Shown in pieces: positions 19,582 through 28,706 of a stretch of DNA of 64,000 bases. The notes below the pieces were generated by a model. The model saw nothing but the letters and a program-made list of their open reading frames with translations, did not search any database and was not told the origin of the DNA. Location of the stretch: positions 1,240,001 through 1,304,000 of the forward strand of contig CP000053.1 in assembly GCA_000012145.1 (NCBI GenBank), read 5' to 3'. The translations under genes and the position numbers were made by a program. Within the stretch, counting starts at the first letter, position 1, and the number at the start of each line of letters is the position of its first letter. This DNA is from Rickettsia felis URRWXCal2 (GTDB taxonomy: Bacteria; Pseudomonadota; Alphaproteobacteria; Rickettsiales; Rickettsiaceae).

Positions 19582-20947
19582 TATTCATGTTCTATAGGAT
19601 TAGGTTTAGGATCAAGCGTTGCTAATGTTTCTAAATCACAAGTAACTAACGGTACACCTTTATCTTGATCCTTGAATAGATGCGGATGTGTACAAAACCA
19701 AGCAAATTCTCCTTTCATTTGCTCAGCTGTCAATTCATGTAATATGTTACCGTTTTTATCGTAAAGACTAAATAAAGTTTTGTCATTATCGTTGATCAGT
19801 TTTATAGGAGTTTGTTTATTACCTAAATTTTCTTGCCGATGTCCTATATATATCTTATCTAAAACTCCTTTTTTCTCATATTCTTTAAGCAAAATTTGCG
19901 TCATTTCTTTTACCGGTACAGTAATCATATATTCTTTTTTATTAGAATAAATATCCTTGGCACAGGCGGCAATAGAACTATGAAGTTTAACTGCAAGATT
20001 TGGATGTTTAGGGGCAGATTCTAGTGTATATATTGGAGTTCTTGCTATACCGGAATGCGAAATAAAGCTTGCATTTTTAGAAGTCAGCATGGTTATAAAC
20101 ATTTCTATAGATGAAGTATCAGGCAAGTCGCCTTTTTGTCGTATTTTATTAGAAACAAAGGCTGCATATACATCCGTTAAATCTTGATCATGATAACTTA
20201 AGCTAGCGGAAAAAGCATATTTCCCCATATCAAAATTTTTTATCACCGGATCCTTACCTTGATAAGATTTTTGAGCATTACTTTGCTGATTTACGAAACC
20301 TTGCCAAGCAGACATATTCGCTCCATTGACTTTTGTCATGTAAAAATGTAAATCATCTTCCTGCTTATAATGATGAATTTCTGATTTTACCTCTTGTGCT
20401 TTATATAATTTTGTAAAATGAGGTCGTAGATCAGAATATTTTTTATCTATCTTACTGAAATTAAACTCGGAACAAATTCGCAAAGCCTGAATATACTGCA
20501 TTTCCATATCATCGGGGCTTTTTGCTTCTTTACAGGCAGCTTTTATAAATTGACTTAACTGTTCTTCATTTTTAGTAAAATTATTTTTTTAAATTCCTGT
20601 AAGAATTTTTTTAATAAAACCTCTTTTCTGTGATCTACCGTCTTAACATAAGTATCATTAGTAATATTTATTCCTGCTTTGAGTCTTAAATTAAAAATAT
20701 CTTCCATATATCTATAGAAAGTATAAACTTTTATAGTTTGAGGCTTAAAAGATGAATTATCATTTAATTGTAAAATAAAATCATTTACTTCTTTCCAATT
20801 TTCATAAGTTGATATATCAAGAGAAACAACTTTATCCTTTACTATATCAGGGCTTTGAAGAAAATTAAAAATCTCTTGTAAGCTTATTCCCTCTAAATTT
20901 GTGCAATCTAAAACACCGTCTTTCATAGGAGATACTAATTCTATCAT
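19554..20947 (-). pseudogene. Rickettsia-type hypothetical protein split at a T7 run
   Basis: Two adjacent reading frames appear to be one gene. The upstream part (20947 to 20555) begins MIELVSPMKDGVLDCTNLEG and ends after LLKKFLQEFKK. The downstream part is open from that point (NFTKNEEQLSQFIKAACKEA, then SPDDMEMQYIQAL) and runs to 19554, so its internal ATG at 20507 is probably not the true start. The switch lies at seven T bases on the plus strand (20584-20590), a typical indel site. The joined product would be about 460 residues. I recognise no domain or signal peptide; it may be a cytosolic or secreted species-specific protein. Confidence 0.7.
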
Positions 20948-21039
20948 ATTATAGCTTTTTTAAATATCAATTCTTAAAAAAATACCAAAAAATTAATTTT
21001 TTGTCAATGAACCACTTTAACTCTTAATATATTTCCAAG

Positions 21040-21068
21040 TTGACAATTTTTTGCTTACTTCATAATAT
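21040..21068 (+). promoter_or_regulatory. Strong sigma-70-like promoter
   Basis: TTGACA at 21040-21045, a 17-base spacer, and TAATAT at 21063-21068. It lies 30 bases upstream of the entericidin-like gene. Confidence 0.65.
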
Positions 21069-21098
21069 CTAAGCTCAATTTGATAAAGGTAAAATTTT

Positions 21099-21260
21099 AT
21101 GCGTTAAGCACTTATAACTTCTATATTAGTAGCTATAGCTTTCTTGACAAGTGCTTGTAATACAATGCAAGGTGCGGGTCAAGATATGCAAGCGGCAGGT
21201 AAAAAACTTGAAAATTCAGCAGAAAACAATAAACCTAAAAAAGGTTGCGGCTGTCACTAA
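21099..21260 (+). pseudogene. Entericidin-like small lipoprotein with stop at codon 3
   Basis: A 53-codon frame, ATG CGT TAA and then open, encodes ALITSILVAIAFLTSACNTM, followed by a glycine/alanine- and lysine-rich mature part (QGAGQDMQAAGKKLENSAEN) and a KKGCGCH end. This is the pattern of EcnA/EcnB entericidins, small inner- or outer-membrane lipoproteins, with the lipobox cysteine at position 20. Codon 3 is TAA where AAA or AAG (Lys) would be expected, and there is no usable alternative start before the lipobox. The promoter and ribosome site (AAAGG) are well preserved, so the mutation may be recent. Confidence 0.75.
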
Positions 21261-21278
21261 AATATACTTGCCATATAA

Positions 21279-21394
21279 TGTCATTCCTGCGAAAGCAGGA
21301 ATCCAGCATAAAGCGAGATATATCGAGCTTTTAATTTTAAAAATTTGCTGTATTTATACTTTTTTTTTGGATTCCTGCTTTCGCAGGAATGACA
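21279..21394. repeat. Palindromic repeat, family A
   Basis: Perfect 20-base arms TGTCATTCCTGCGAAAGCAG and CTGCTTTCGCAGGAATGACA around an AT-rich core. Confidence 0.92.
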
Positions 21395-21414
21395 TAAGAA
21401 TCATACCACAACGC

Positions 21415-22254
21415 CTACATCTGCTTACTCTCATTCACCAATTTATATATTTCTTTCTTACTATAAACATCCTTGAATTTATCATAAGCAAGTTCGGTAG
21501 CGGTTTTGCTACTTAAGTTTTTACTTAAGCAAAGTTCTATAAATTTTTCTAATTTTTTTTGTTGGTTTTGTTCTTGTATATTTCCTGAAATCAACAATAC
21601 TATCTCACCTTTTAAAATATTATTTTGATAGAACTTTATTATTTCATCTATATCCCCTGTTTTTATTTCCTGATACAGTTTAGTTAACTCACGAGCTACA
21701 CATATTTCTCGATTTCCTAATATTTCCTTAGCTACCGATAAGGTGTTTATCAAACGAGGAGCGGTTTCAAAAAAAATCAACGTAGCCTTAAGATTTACTA
21801 GCTCAGAAAAAATCTTTTTCTTACTTTCTATAGTTTTAGGTAAAAACCCGTGAAATAAAAATCGATCAGTAGGAAGAGCTGATAAAGTTAGAGCAGTAAC
21901 CGGTGCAGATACCCCTGGTACTACGTCTATATGACAATTAAGAATACGCAAATCTCTAACTAACTTATAGCCGGGATCGGAAATTAAAGGAGTCCCTGCA
22001 TCAGAAATTAAGCTTATTATATTGCCCGATTTTATTAAACTTATGATATTTTCTCTATCTTTCTCGTCACTATGATCATTATAAATTTGTAATTTTGTAT
22101 GAATGTCATGTTTTGCTAGCAATTTTTGTGATATTCTAGTATCCTCGCATAAGATAATATCCGAATTTTTTAAAGTCGATATAGCACGAAGCGTTATATC
22201 TTCAAAATTACCGATCGGTGTTGAAACAATATATAATCCTGACTTCAAAATCAT
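21415..22254 (-). CDS. rsmI: 16S rRNA cytidine-1402 2'-O-methyltransferase
   Basis: RsmI methylates the ribose of C1402 in the decoding centre. The tetrapyrrole-methylase fold is shown by YIVSTPIGNFEDITLRA, ILCEDTRIS, SDAGTPLISDPGYKLV and VVPGVSAPVTALTLSALPTDRFLFHGFLP. Length of 279 is normal. It is divergent from the LpoA-like gene, 24 bases apart, the same arrangement as yraL/yraM in gammaproteobacteria. Confidence 0.96.
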   Translation of the reverse strand: MILKSGLYIVSTPIGNFEDITLRAISTLKNSDIILCEDTRISQKLLAKHDIHTKLQIYNDHSDEKDRENIISLIKSGNIISLISDAGTPLISDPGYKLVRDLRILNCHIDVVPGVSAPVTALTLSALPTDRFLFHGFLPKTIESKKKIFSELVNLKATLIFFETAPRLINTLSVAKEILGNREICVARELTKLYQEIKTGDIDEIIKFYQNNILKGEIVLLISGNIQEQNQQKKLEKFIELCLSKNLSSKTATELAYDKFKDVYSKKEIYKLVNESKQM

Positions 22255-22278
22255 AATTTTTAAATTTTAAGTAATATT

Positions 22279-23397
22279 ATGGCTAGTATAAAACATAAAC
22301 TACGAATCTTTCTATCATTTTTTTGCTTGATATATTTAACATCCTGTCAAACTCCTAAAGAAGAACCTATAAGTTTTCCTAAAAAAGAACAAAAAGAAAT
22401 TGAGATTGCAATTTTAATGCCAAATCAGGGTCCTGATAATATTGTCGGGAAACAATATAAAGATTTAATTAAAATGGGACTTAACGACGGGATTAAATCT
22501 TACATACATGTTACTTCTTACGACGGTTCAGATGAAAAAAATGTTTTAGCCGCTATGGATAAAATAGTAGCACGTAAAACTAAGATTATTTTAGGTCCTC
22601 TATATTCTAACTTTACCTCTCTAATAGCCGAAAAAGCAAAGGCAAATGATATTATTATAATAACCATGTCAAATAACCCAGCTCTTGCAGAAGATAAATT
22701 ATTTGTATTCGGTCATGCACCTTTAAAACAACTGATACGCATCATCAATTATTACGCAAGTAACGACCATAAAGATTTTATGGCATTGTTACCTAAAGGG
22801 AAACATTCACAGACTATTAGTCAAGTAATGCAAAATATACTGATTCAGAAAAATGCATCATTATCACGCACCGAATTCTATGAGGATAATCCTGAATCTA
22901 TAGCAAAAGCCGCAAGAAATATTTCAGACAATACCGATATTATAAATGAGCGTAGCGATACAACAAAACCGGTTATTTATCTATCAGATGATCCAAAAAA
23001 TTTAAACATACTTGCCGATAGCATTCGTAAATATAATTTAGATAAAAAAGCTATTTTAATCGGTGATAATCGTATTGATATCGATTACCCTGAAAATATC
23101 GATATTAGCTTTACCGGTTCTTTAAATTTACTCAATAGCAACGTTCCCGATAGGGCAAAAGACTTAGGTATTAACCATATGGGCTTCATACATCTTCTTT
23201 CTTATGATTTAGGACGTATAACTGCAAACTATATAGGCAATGAATTTGCATCTGAAAGGTTTTTAAATAGAATGAACAGTAGACAACCTTATATAGGTTT
23301 ATCCGGTAATATTCATTTCATCGATGGAGTAGCACAGAGACGGTATGACATTATCAGGAAAGAGAATGGTGTATATTCTACTGTTTCAGGGAATTAG
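22279..23397 (+). CDS. LpoA-like penicillin-binding protein activator lipoprotein
   Basis: A 372-residue lipoprotein (lipobox LTSC, cysteine 23) with a periplasmic-binding-protein type I fold (IAILMPNQGPDNIVG, KIILGPLYSNFTSLIAEKAK, LSGNIHFIDGVAQRRYDI). It matches the penicillin-binding protein activator group, of which LpoA stimulates PBP1A, but it lacks the N-terminal TPR domain of gammaproteobacterial LpoA. The neighbour rsmI supports the assignment. Whether it really activates a PBP or binds a small ligand is unknown. Confidence 0.83.
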   Translation: MASIKHKLRIFLSFFCLIYLTSCQTPKEEPISFPKKEQKEIEIAILMPNQGPDNIVGKQYKDLIKMGLNDGIKSYIHVTSYDGSDEKNVLAAMDKIVARKTKIILGPLYSNFTSLIAEKAKANDIIIITMSNNPALAEDKLFVFGHAPLKQLIRIINYYASNDHKDFMALLPKGKHSQTISQVMQNILIQKNASLSRTEFYEDNPESIAKAARNISDNTDIINERSDTTKPVIYLSDDPKNLNILADSIRKYNLDKKAILIGDNRIDIDYPENIDISFTGSLNLLNSNVPDRAKDLGINHMGFIHLLSYDLGRITANYIGNEFASERFLNRMNSRQPYIGLSGNIHFIDGVAQRRYDIIRKENGVYSTVSGN

Positions 23398-23418
23398 GAC
23401 GTTGTTGTGTGGCGGAAT

Positions 23419-23502
23419 CGTCATTGCGGGGAGCGAAGCGACGCAGCAATCTCGTCAAATGTCCTGAGATTGCCACGCTCCCTACGGTCGCTCGCAATGA
23501 CG
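23419..23502. repeat. Palindromic repeat, family B
   Basis: Arms CGTCATTGCG and CGCAATGACG with inner GCAATCTC/GAGATTGC, in the gap between two convergent genes. Confidence 0.9.
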
Positions 23503-23533
23503 ACTCGGGTATCCGCAGGAGAGTTACCTCGAA

Positions 23534-23698
23534 TCAATTATTTTTCTTATCATTATCACTACCTTCGTCTTTCATGCCGTCTTTAAAAGCTTTAAGACCT
23601 TTGGCTAAATCAGACATAACTTGAGGTAATTTACCGGCACCGAATAATACAAAAATAATTAATAAAACTATTAATAAATGGCTAAAGCTCATTCCCAT
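23534..23698 (-). CDS. tatA: Twin-arginine translocase subunit TatA
   Basis: TatA polymerises to form the channel for folded proteins with twin-arginine signals. The 54-residue product has one N-terminal membrane helix ([20 protein letters not shown]) with the family FGxxKLP hinge, then an amphipathic helix ([19 protein letters not shown]) and a short polar tail. It is short even for TatA, as is common in small genomes. No tatB or tatC is adjacent. It is divergent from pgpA. Confidence 0.93.
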
Positions 23699-23775
23699 GA
23701 TATTTTTGCTGTATAAGTTAAAATTTTATTATATAAGATATTATAGCTCTAATCTAGGATAAAATAATTAAAGAA

Positions 23776-24372
23776 ATGTTTACTAAAAAACAATTTTCAG
23801 AATTTTTTGCTACTTTTTTTTATATCGGGAAAATAAAATACTGTCCAGGCACTTTTGGATCAATTGCCGCTTTTCCTCTAACTTACTTCTTAATATATTT
23901 TATTGTTAATAACAAAATAATCATTCCTTTTTCAAGTCTTACTCTCGGTGAAGCTCAACTTGTCAGTATATTTATTATAAGCTTTAGTATATGTTTGATA
24001 CTCTTAATACTCGGCACTTATTTTACTAAAATATATTTAAACTATACAAATTCAGAAGACCCTAAAGAAGTAGTAATAGACGAAGTAGTCGGACAAATGC
24101 TAACTATCGTTTTAGTATTTTTTTCGGCTTTATTTGCTAATGAATCGCATTTAGTAAAATATTTTAGCCCGCTAACAATAAATATTATATTACTTTTCAT
24201 ATTACCTTTTTGTCTATTCCGATTTTTTGATATAGTAAAGCCCTGGCCTATTAATTGGTTTGACAAAAATATTAAGGGCAGTATCGGCGTTATGCTTGAT
24301 GATTTGCTAGCCGCAATATTTGCTGCAGTAACTCAATACGCAATTATATTTGTGTTAATAGACATAACATAA
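23776..24372 (+). CDS. pgpA: Phosphatidylglycerophosphatase A
   Basis: PgpA dephosphorylates phosphatidylglycerol phosphate in the inner membrane. The 198 residues contain the family blocks YCPGTFGSIAAFPLTY, DPKEVVIDEVVGQML and FRFFDIVKPWPINWFDK, followed by GSIGVMLDDLLAAIFAA, with about four hydrophobic segments. This is longer than typical, with extra residues in the loops. It is divergent from tatA. Confidence 0.93.
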   Translation: MFTKKQFSEFFATFFYIGKIKYCPGTFGSIAAFPLTYFLIYFIVNNKIIIPFSSLTLGEAQLVSIFIISFSICLILLILGTYFTKIYLNYTNSEDPKEVVIDEVVGQMLTIVLVFFSALFANESHLVKYFSPLTINIILLFILPFCLFRFFDIVKPWPINWFDKNIKGSIGVMLDDLLAAIFAAVTQYAIIFVLIDIT

Positions 24373-24380
24373 TATTATCA

Positions 24381-24409
24381 TTGACTAATTTCTAATATAA
24401 TAATATGAT
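24381..24409 (+). promoter_or_regulatory. Promoter for rplU-rpmA
   Basis: TTGACT at 24381-24386, a 17-base spacer and TATGAT at 24404-24409, 39 bases before the rplU start. Confidence 0.6.
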
Positions 24410-24447
24410 ACGACAAATATTTATAAATTTTTAAAGAGATAGTTTTC

Positions 24448-24765
24448 ATGTTCGCAGTTATAAAAGCAGGTGGAAAACAATATAAAGTAGACAGAAATAG
24501 TATTATTAAAGTCGAAAAAATTGATGGAGAACTTGGCTCTAAAATTCAGTTTGATCAAATTTTAATGATTGGCGAATACTCAAAGCCTTCTTTTATTGGT
24601 ACTCCAATAGTTAAAGGGGCTGTCGTTACGGCTGAAATTACTAACCAACTTAAAGATAATAAAATTATAGTCTTTAAGAAAAAGCGTAGAAAAAATTATC
24701 GTCGTAAAGCCGGTCATCGTCAAGAACTGACGGAATTAAAAATATTAGATATTACCAAACAATAA
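24448..24765 (+). CDS. rplU: 50S ribosomal protein L21
   Basis: L21 binds 23S rRNA in the large subunit. The sequence begins MFAVIKAGGKQYKV as in all L21 proteins and carries the basic KKRRKNYRRKAGHRQELTEL segment near the end. Length 105 is normal. A ribosome site AAAGAGAT lies before the start. It forms an operon with rpmA, 24 bases downstream. Confidence 0.98.
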   Translation: MFAVIKAGGKQYKVDRNSIIKVEKIDGELGSKIQFDQILMIGEYSKPSFIGTPIVKGAVVTAEITNQLKDNKIIVFKKKRRKNYRRKAGHRQELTELKILDITKQ

Positions 24766-24789
24766 TAATAACTTAAAAGGAATTATAAA

Positions 24790-25050
24790 ATGGCAACCAA
24801 AAAAGCCGGTGGTAGTTCTAGGAACGGAAGAGACTCGGCCGGTCGAAGGCTGGGAGTTAAAAAAGCCGATGGACAATATGTAATACCCGGTAATATTATA
24901 GTCAGACAACGCGGCACAAAAATTCATCCTGGAACGAATGTAGGGCTTGGCAAAGATCATACAATATTCGCTTTGATAGAAGGTAGAGTAGAATTTTTAA
25001 CTAAGCGAAATCATAAAATCGTTAATGTTAAAGAAATTGCAAGTGCTTAA
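24790..25050 (+). CDS. rpmA: 50S ribosomal protein L27
   Basis: L27 reaches into the peptidyl transferase centre. The N-terminus [16 protein letters not shown] and the block [20 protein letters not shown] are diagnostic. The 86-residue protein starts directly at the mature form with no cleavable extension. The ribosome site AAAAGGA is well placed. Confidence 0.98.
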   Translation: MATKKAGGSSRNGRDSAGRRLGVKKADGQYVIPGNIIVRQRGTKIHPGTNVGLGKDHTIFALIEGRVEFLTKRNHKIVNVKEIASA

Positions 25051-25061
25051 GTATTTTTTGT

Positions 25062-25247
25062 AGGCATTGCTCAATAAGTATAGATTTTGTCATTGCGAGT
25101 AGTCGTAGACTGCACGGTAATCCAGAAAATAATTAAAAAAATTCTATAAATCAGAGTTTTTGACTGGATTGCTTCGTCAAAACTTGCAGTTTTTCCTCGC
25201 AATGACAGAAGCTTTGAAAAATATCAATAGTTATTGAGCAGTGCCTT
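25062..25247. repeat. Nested repeats: family B inside a second palindrome
   Basis: The outer arms AGGCATTGCTCAATAAGTAT and ATAGTTATTGAGCAGTGCCT enclose a family B-like element at 25089-25207 with arms TGTCATTGCGAG and CTCGCAATGACA. Together with the family A copy at 25368 it accounts for most of the 514-base gap between rpmA and lysC. Confidence 0.85.
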
Positions 25248-25367
25248 TTTGCAGTTTGATCTACTAGTGTTAAATGGAACAAAAAATGCTTTTTATGCAT
25301 TGTTGCGTAGGTATCACTTCGTCATTGCGAGCGAACATAAGCGTTGTTGTATGGTTAAAGTATTCGA

Positions 25368-25480
25368 TGTCATTTCTGCGAAAGCAGGAATCTAGAATAA
25401 AGTGAGATAAATCGAGCTTTTAATTTCAAGCATTTGCTGTATTTATATTTTTTTGGATTCCTGCTTTCGCAGGAATGACA
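25368..25480. repeat. Palindromic repeat, family A
   Basis: Arms TGTCATTTCTGCGAAAGCAG and CTGCTTTCGCAGGAATGACA. The remaining non-coding bases up to lysC are AT-rich, with a half family B arm (CGTCATTGCGAGCG) near 25319. Confidence 0.9.
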
Positions 25481-25564
25481 TAAAACAAACCACGCTGGCA
25501 ATGTCAGTAATCTAGATAACAACAAGCAGAAAATTAATTATATAATATTAGGCTTCCTTTAGTT

Positions 25565-26770
25565 ATGGCCTTAATAATTCAAAAGTTTGGTGGTACTTCC
25601 GTTGCAAATATTGATAGAATAAAAAAAATCGCTCCTATCATAAAAGCCGAAATAGCTAAAAATAACCAAGTAATTGTAGTAGTTTCGGCTATGGCAGGTG
25701 TTACTAATCAACTTGTCACATTGTGTAATGAAGTATCAAGCCTTAACAACATTTCTCAATTTGCAGAATATGATGTAGCACTTTCTAGCGGCGAAATAGT
25801 CACTGCTTCATTACTAGCACTCGCTCTTCAAGAAGAAGACATAAAGGCACAATCATTTCTAGCTTGGCAATTACCGATTCTCACCGATAATAATCATAGC
25901 AAAGCTTTAGTAGAATCAATTACTACAGATTTACTAGAAAAATATTTACAGTTAAATACCGTACCTATAATAGCCGGTTTTCAAGGAACTAACAAATCCA
26001 ATAGGTTAACCACTTTGGGCAGAGGAGGATCCGATACTACTGCCGCCTTAATCGCTGCAGCTATGAAAGCCAAGAGATGTGATATTTATACCGATGTAGA
26101 GGGAATATTTACTGCTGATCCAAGAATTATTCCAAATGCCAAGAAGATAAAAGAAATAGATTTTTTAGAAATGTTAGAACTAGCATCAAGCGGAGCAAAA
26201 GTATTACACCCTAGAGCCGTAGAGCTAGTAATGCGGTATAAAATAGATATGCGTGTTCTTTCAACATTTTCACCGAATACAGAAGGTACGTTAATTACTT
26301 CAAAGGATAAAAATATGGAGAATGGAATTATTAACAGCATTACTTCTAATAAAAATTTATTAAAAATATCTGTAAAGAGCATTTCTTTAAGTTTTTTGCA
26401 AGTTGCAAATATGATTACACAAAATAATAATCATATTGAATTTATGCAAGAGATAAAAAATAATGAAGAATATAGTTTTATTACAAATTTAACTGATGAA
26501 AATAATTTACAAGCTTTACTTACTAATTTAAAAAATGATAAGCAGATACAAGATTTTACTTTTGATGCCGAAATTGCTACAATCTCTCTTATTGGTTATG
26601 GGATTAAAAATGATTGTAAAGTACTTGAAATGATATTATCAAAGTTAACGAAAGATAATATAAATGTTAACATGATACAATTATCAGAAGTTAAAATTAC
26701 CTTATTAATAAATGATCAAGATGCAGAAAAAACAATTTTTAATTTATATAATCTTTTTAAAATATCTTAG
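25565..26770 (+). CDS. lysC: Aspartate kinase
   Basis: LysC phosphorylates aspartate, the entry to diaminopimelate and lysine synthesis; in a bacterium with a small genome it chiefly feeds peptidoglycan. Seen are [57 protein letters not shown] and [17 protein letters not shown], then two degenerate ACT domains in the last 140 residues. The 401 residues match the monofunctional class II enzyme. It stands alone. Confidence 0.96.
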   Translation: MALIIQKFGGTSVANIDRIKKIAPIIKAEIAKNNQVIVVVSAMAGVTNQLVTLCNEVSSLNNISQFAEYDVALSSGEIVTASLLALALQEEDIKAQSFLAWQLPILTDNNHSKALVESITTDLLEKYLQLNTVPIIAGFQGTNKSNRLTTLGRGGSDTTAALIAAAMKAKRCDIYTDVEGIFTADPRIIPNAKKIKEIDFLEMLELASSGAKVLHPRAVELVMRYKIDMRVLSTFSPNTEGTLITSKDKNMENGIINSITSNKNLLKISVKSISLSFLQVANMITQNNNHIEFMQEIKNNEEYSFITNLTDENNLQALLTNLKNDKQIQDFTFDAEIATISLIGYGIKNDCKVLEMILSKLTKDNINVNMIQLSEVKITLLINDQDAEKTIFNLYNLFKIS

Positions 26771-27014
26771 ATTTTGCATCTGAAATTTAATTTATATCTT
26801 AAGTTATTTTATATTAAAATTATAAGATTTTGAAAAGGCATGGTTTCTATTTCAGAAAATTTTATAATTTGTGACAAAAAAAGTTAAAATAGATTAATTT
26901 AAATTTCATATATAAGACCTAAATACTTAATTAAATAGCTTAAATTTATTATTTTCATTATAATTATCTTCTATTTACTATTTATTAGTTATATATTAAT
27001 AAATAAGTCTAATA

Positions 27015-27105
27015 GGCTATCTATAAAGTTATTTTAAAGCTAGTTAAATTCTTTTTTGCTATAAAATCTCTTTAATTATCAATTAAAATAATTTCGTAGA
27101 TAGCC
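27015..27105. repeat. Imperfect inverted repeat in AT-rich spacer
   Basis: GGCTATCTATAAAGTTATTT at the left is matched by AAATAATTTCGTAGATAGCC at the right, with three mismatches, around an AT-rich loop. It lies in the 417-base spacer between lysC and the next gene. It is unlike families A-F. The spacer also holds a degenerate family G stretch near 26825-26915. Confidence 0.65.
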
Positions 27106-27187
27106 TCTTAAAAATCATAAATTCTTATCATTTAAAAAAATTATTTTAACTCTCAATTTTTAGGAGCAAATTTTACAGGAAAAAATA

Positions 27188-27682
27188 ATGAGCGAAGATA
27201 TAAGGTCAAAAGAAAGATTTAATCGGATTAACGATATATCAGTGACAAATACAGATGGTCCAGAAGAAATTAGAAATAATTTTAAAAAATTTGTACTGAA
27301 TATATTAGAAACAGACAATATAACCCCGTATAAGTTAAGTGAAAAAACAGGTACCCATGAAACAGCGTGGAAAAATTTCCTAGATGGTCGTACAAAAATG
27401 CCTGATATGGGAGCAATTGTTGCTCTTGCCGATTATAAAAATGTTCCGCTAGATGAAGTAATAGGCAGAGATATAAATAAAGAAAAAAAGATAACGGTAG
27501 AAATAAAACAAACTCCGGAAATATCCGCATCTATAGCTAAACTACCAAAAGACATACTTCAAGAAGCCATGCTGATAGGAGAAAAAACTAGAGGATTTAT
27601 ACATAAACCGACAACTAAAGAAACAAAATCTTTTGCTGAACAAGTTAAAAACTCTAATAAACCGAAAGGAAGATCTATCTAA
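27188..27682 (+). CDS. Putative HTH (Cro/CI-like) protein
   Basis: A 164-residue protein whose central part (about residues 32-85) looks like a helix-turn-helix of the Cro/CI type: ILETDNITPYKLSEKTGTHE, then WKNFLDGRTKMPDMGAIVAL and ADYKNVPLDEVIGRD. A positively charged tail follows (SFAEQVKNSNKPKGRSI). It may be a regulator or a secreted protein with an HTH-like fold. The start is preceded by a weak GGAAAAA. It lies only eight bases upstream of the split metallohydrolase frame, so the two were probably co-transcribed. Confidence 0.6.
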   Translation: MSEDIRSKERFNRINDISVTNTDGPEEIRNNFKKFVLNILETDNITPYKLSEKTGTHETAWKNFLDGRTKMPDMGAIVALADYKNVPLDEVIGRDINKEKKITVEIKQTPEISASIAKLPKDILQEAMLIGEKTRGFIHKPTTKETKSFAEQVKNSNKPKGRSI

Positions 27683-27690
27683 ATAAAAAT

Positions 27691-28613
27691 ATGTTTTTCA
27701 ATATTGATCCTAATATAAAACCTAAAACCTTACTTGATATTCTAAAATGGAAAATAACTTCAAAACGACCAAAATGGCCGACGCTACTTCCTCTTACTTC
27801 CACTGATATTCCACCACAAAAAATAACTGATAATGAGACTATAAGGGTAACTTATGTAAGACATGTAACCTTTTTAATTCAAATAGACGGTTTAAATATC
27901 TTAACTGATCCAGTATGGTCGGAGCGGGTTAGTCCTTTTACTTTTGCAGGACCAAAGAGAGTAGTAAAACCCGGCATTAATTTTACCGATTTACCTAAAA
28001 TAGATATTATATTAGTAAGTCATAATCACTATGACCATTTAGATATCAGAACAATTAAAGATTTATGGATAAGGGATAACCTAAGATTATTACACCGCTA
28101 ATGAATGACGTAATAATCAAAAAACATATTCCTAATGCAGAAATTATTACCTTAGGATGGGGAGAATCATATAAAGAACAAAATATTTATCTAGAACCGG
28201 CACAGCATTGGTCGGCTAGAGGAATATTTGATAAAAATAAAGCATTATGGGGAACTTTTATCATTAAAACTAATATAGGAGATATTTGTTTTATAGGTGA
28301 TTCGGGTTATAACGATACACTTTTTAAAGAGATCGGAAAAAAACATAATATTTTAATAAGCCTTATTCCGATAGGAGCTTATGAACCAAGATGGTTTATG
28401 AAACCGGTACATATGAATCCTGAAGAAGCCGTATTTACTCATTTGGACTTAAATTCTAAATATTCTATAGCTAGTCATTTTGATGTCTTTCAATTAGCTG
28501 ATGAAGCCTTTGATGCGGCTCCTTTGGAACTCCGACAAGCTATGAAAAAACATAATATTGATGAAAATAAGTTTATTATCCCTGAAATAGGTAAATTTTT
28601 CCTATTTGATTAA
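27691..28613 (+). pseudogene. NAPE-PLD-type metallo-beta-lactamase-fold hydrolase, frameshifted
   Basis: The two frames, 27691-28101 and 28101-28613, are halves of one MBL-fold enzyme of the COG2220/NAPE-PLD-like group. The first half has TYVRHVTFLIQIDGLNILTD and the metal motif SHNHYDHLD. The second has FIGDSGYNDTLFKEIG, the family EPRWFMKPVHMNPEEAV and ASHFDVF. The second frame is open upstream through PKIITPL, so one base lost near 28080 (GATAACCTAAG, expected GATAACCCTAAG) explains the split. NAPE-PLD enzymes cut N-acyl-phosphatidylethanolamines; the substrate here is unknown. Confidence 0.82.
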
Positions 28614-28619
28614 AGCATA

Positions 28620-28706
28620 TATAGTCAATTCAGTTGGATTTGCATACAAGGAGCGAGGAGCGAAGCCTATAACTAATAGGAGAGCGACGAGTGACGATGT
28701 AGGCGA
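28620..28706. repeat. Family E repeat interrupted by IS copy 2 (left part)
   Basis: It begins TATAGTCAATTCAGTTGGAT and includes CCTATAACTAATAGGAGAGC. The element continues on the other side of the IS at 30024-30041 (TCAAATCAATTGACTATA). The same family, complete, is inserted in mnmE. Confidence 0.85.

Noticed and set aside
21151..21516. 121-codon plus-strand frame over the entericidin-like gene
   Set aside because: It is out of frame with the lipoprotein, then reads a family A repeat and the antisense of rsmI.
23409..23624. Plus-strand frame downstream of the LpoA-like gene
   Set aside because: It is a translated family B repeat followed by the antisense of tatA.
12339..28706. Composite transposon carried by the two IS256 copies
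   Set aside because: The enclosed genes are core housekeeping genes in typical Rickettsia composition, and the outer flanks do not match each other.
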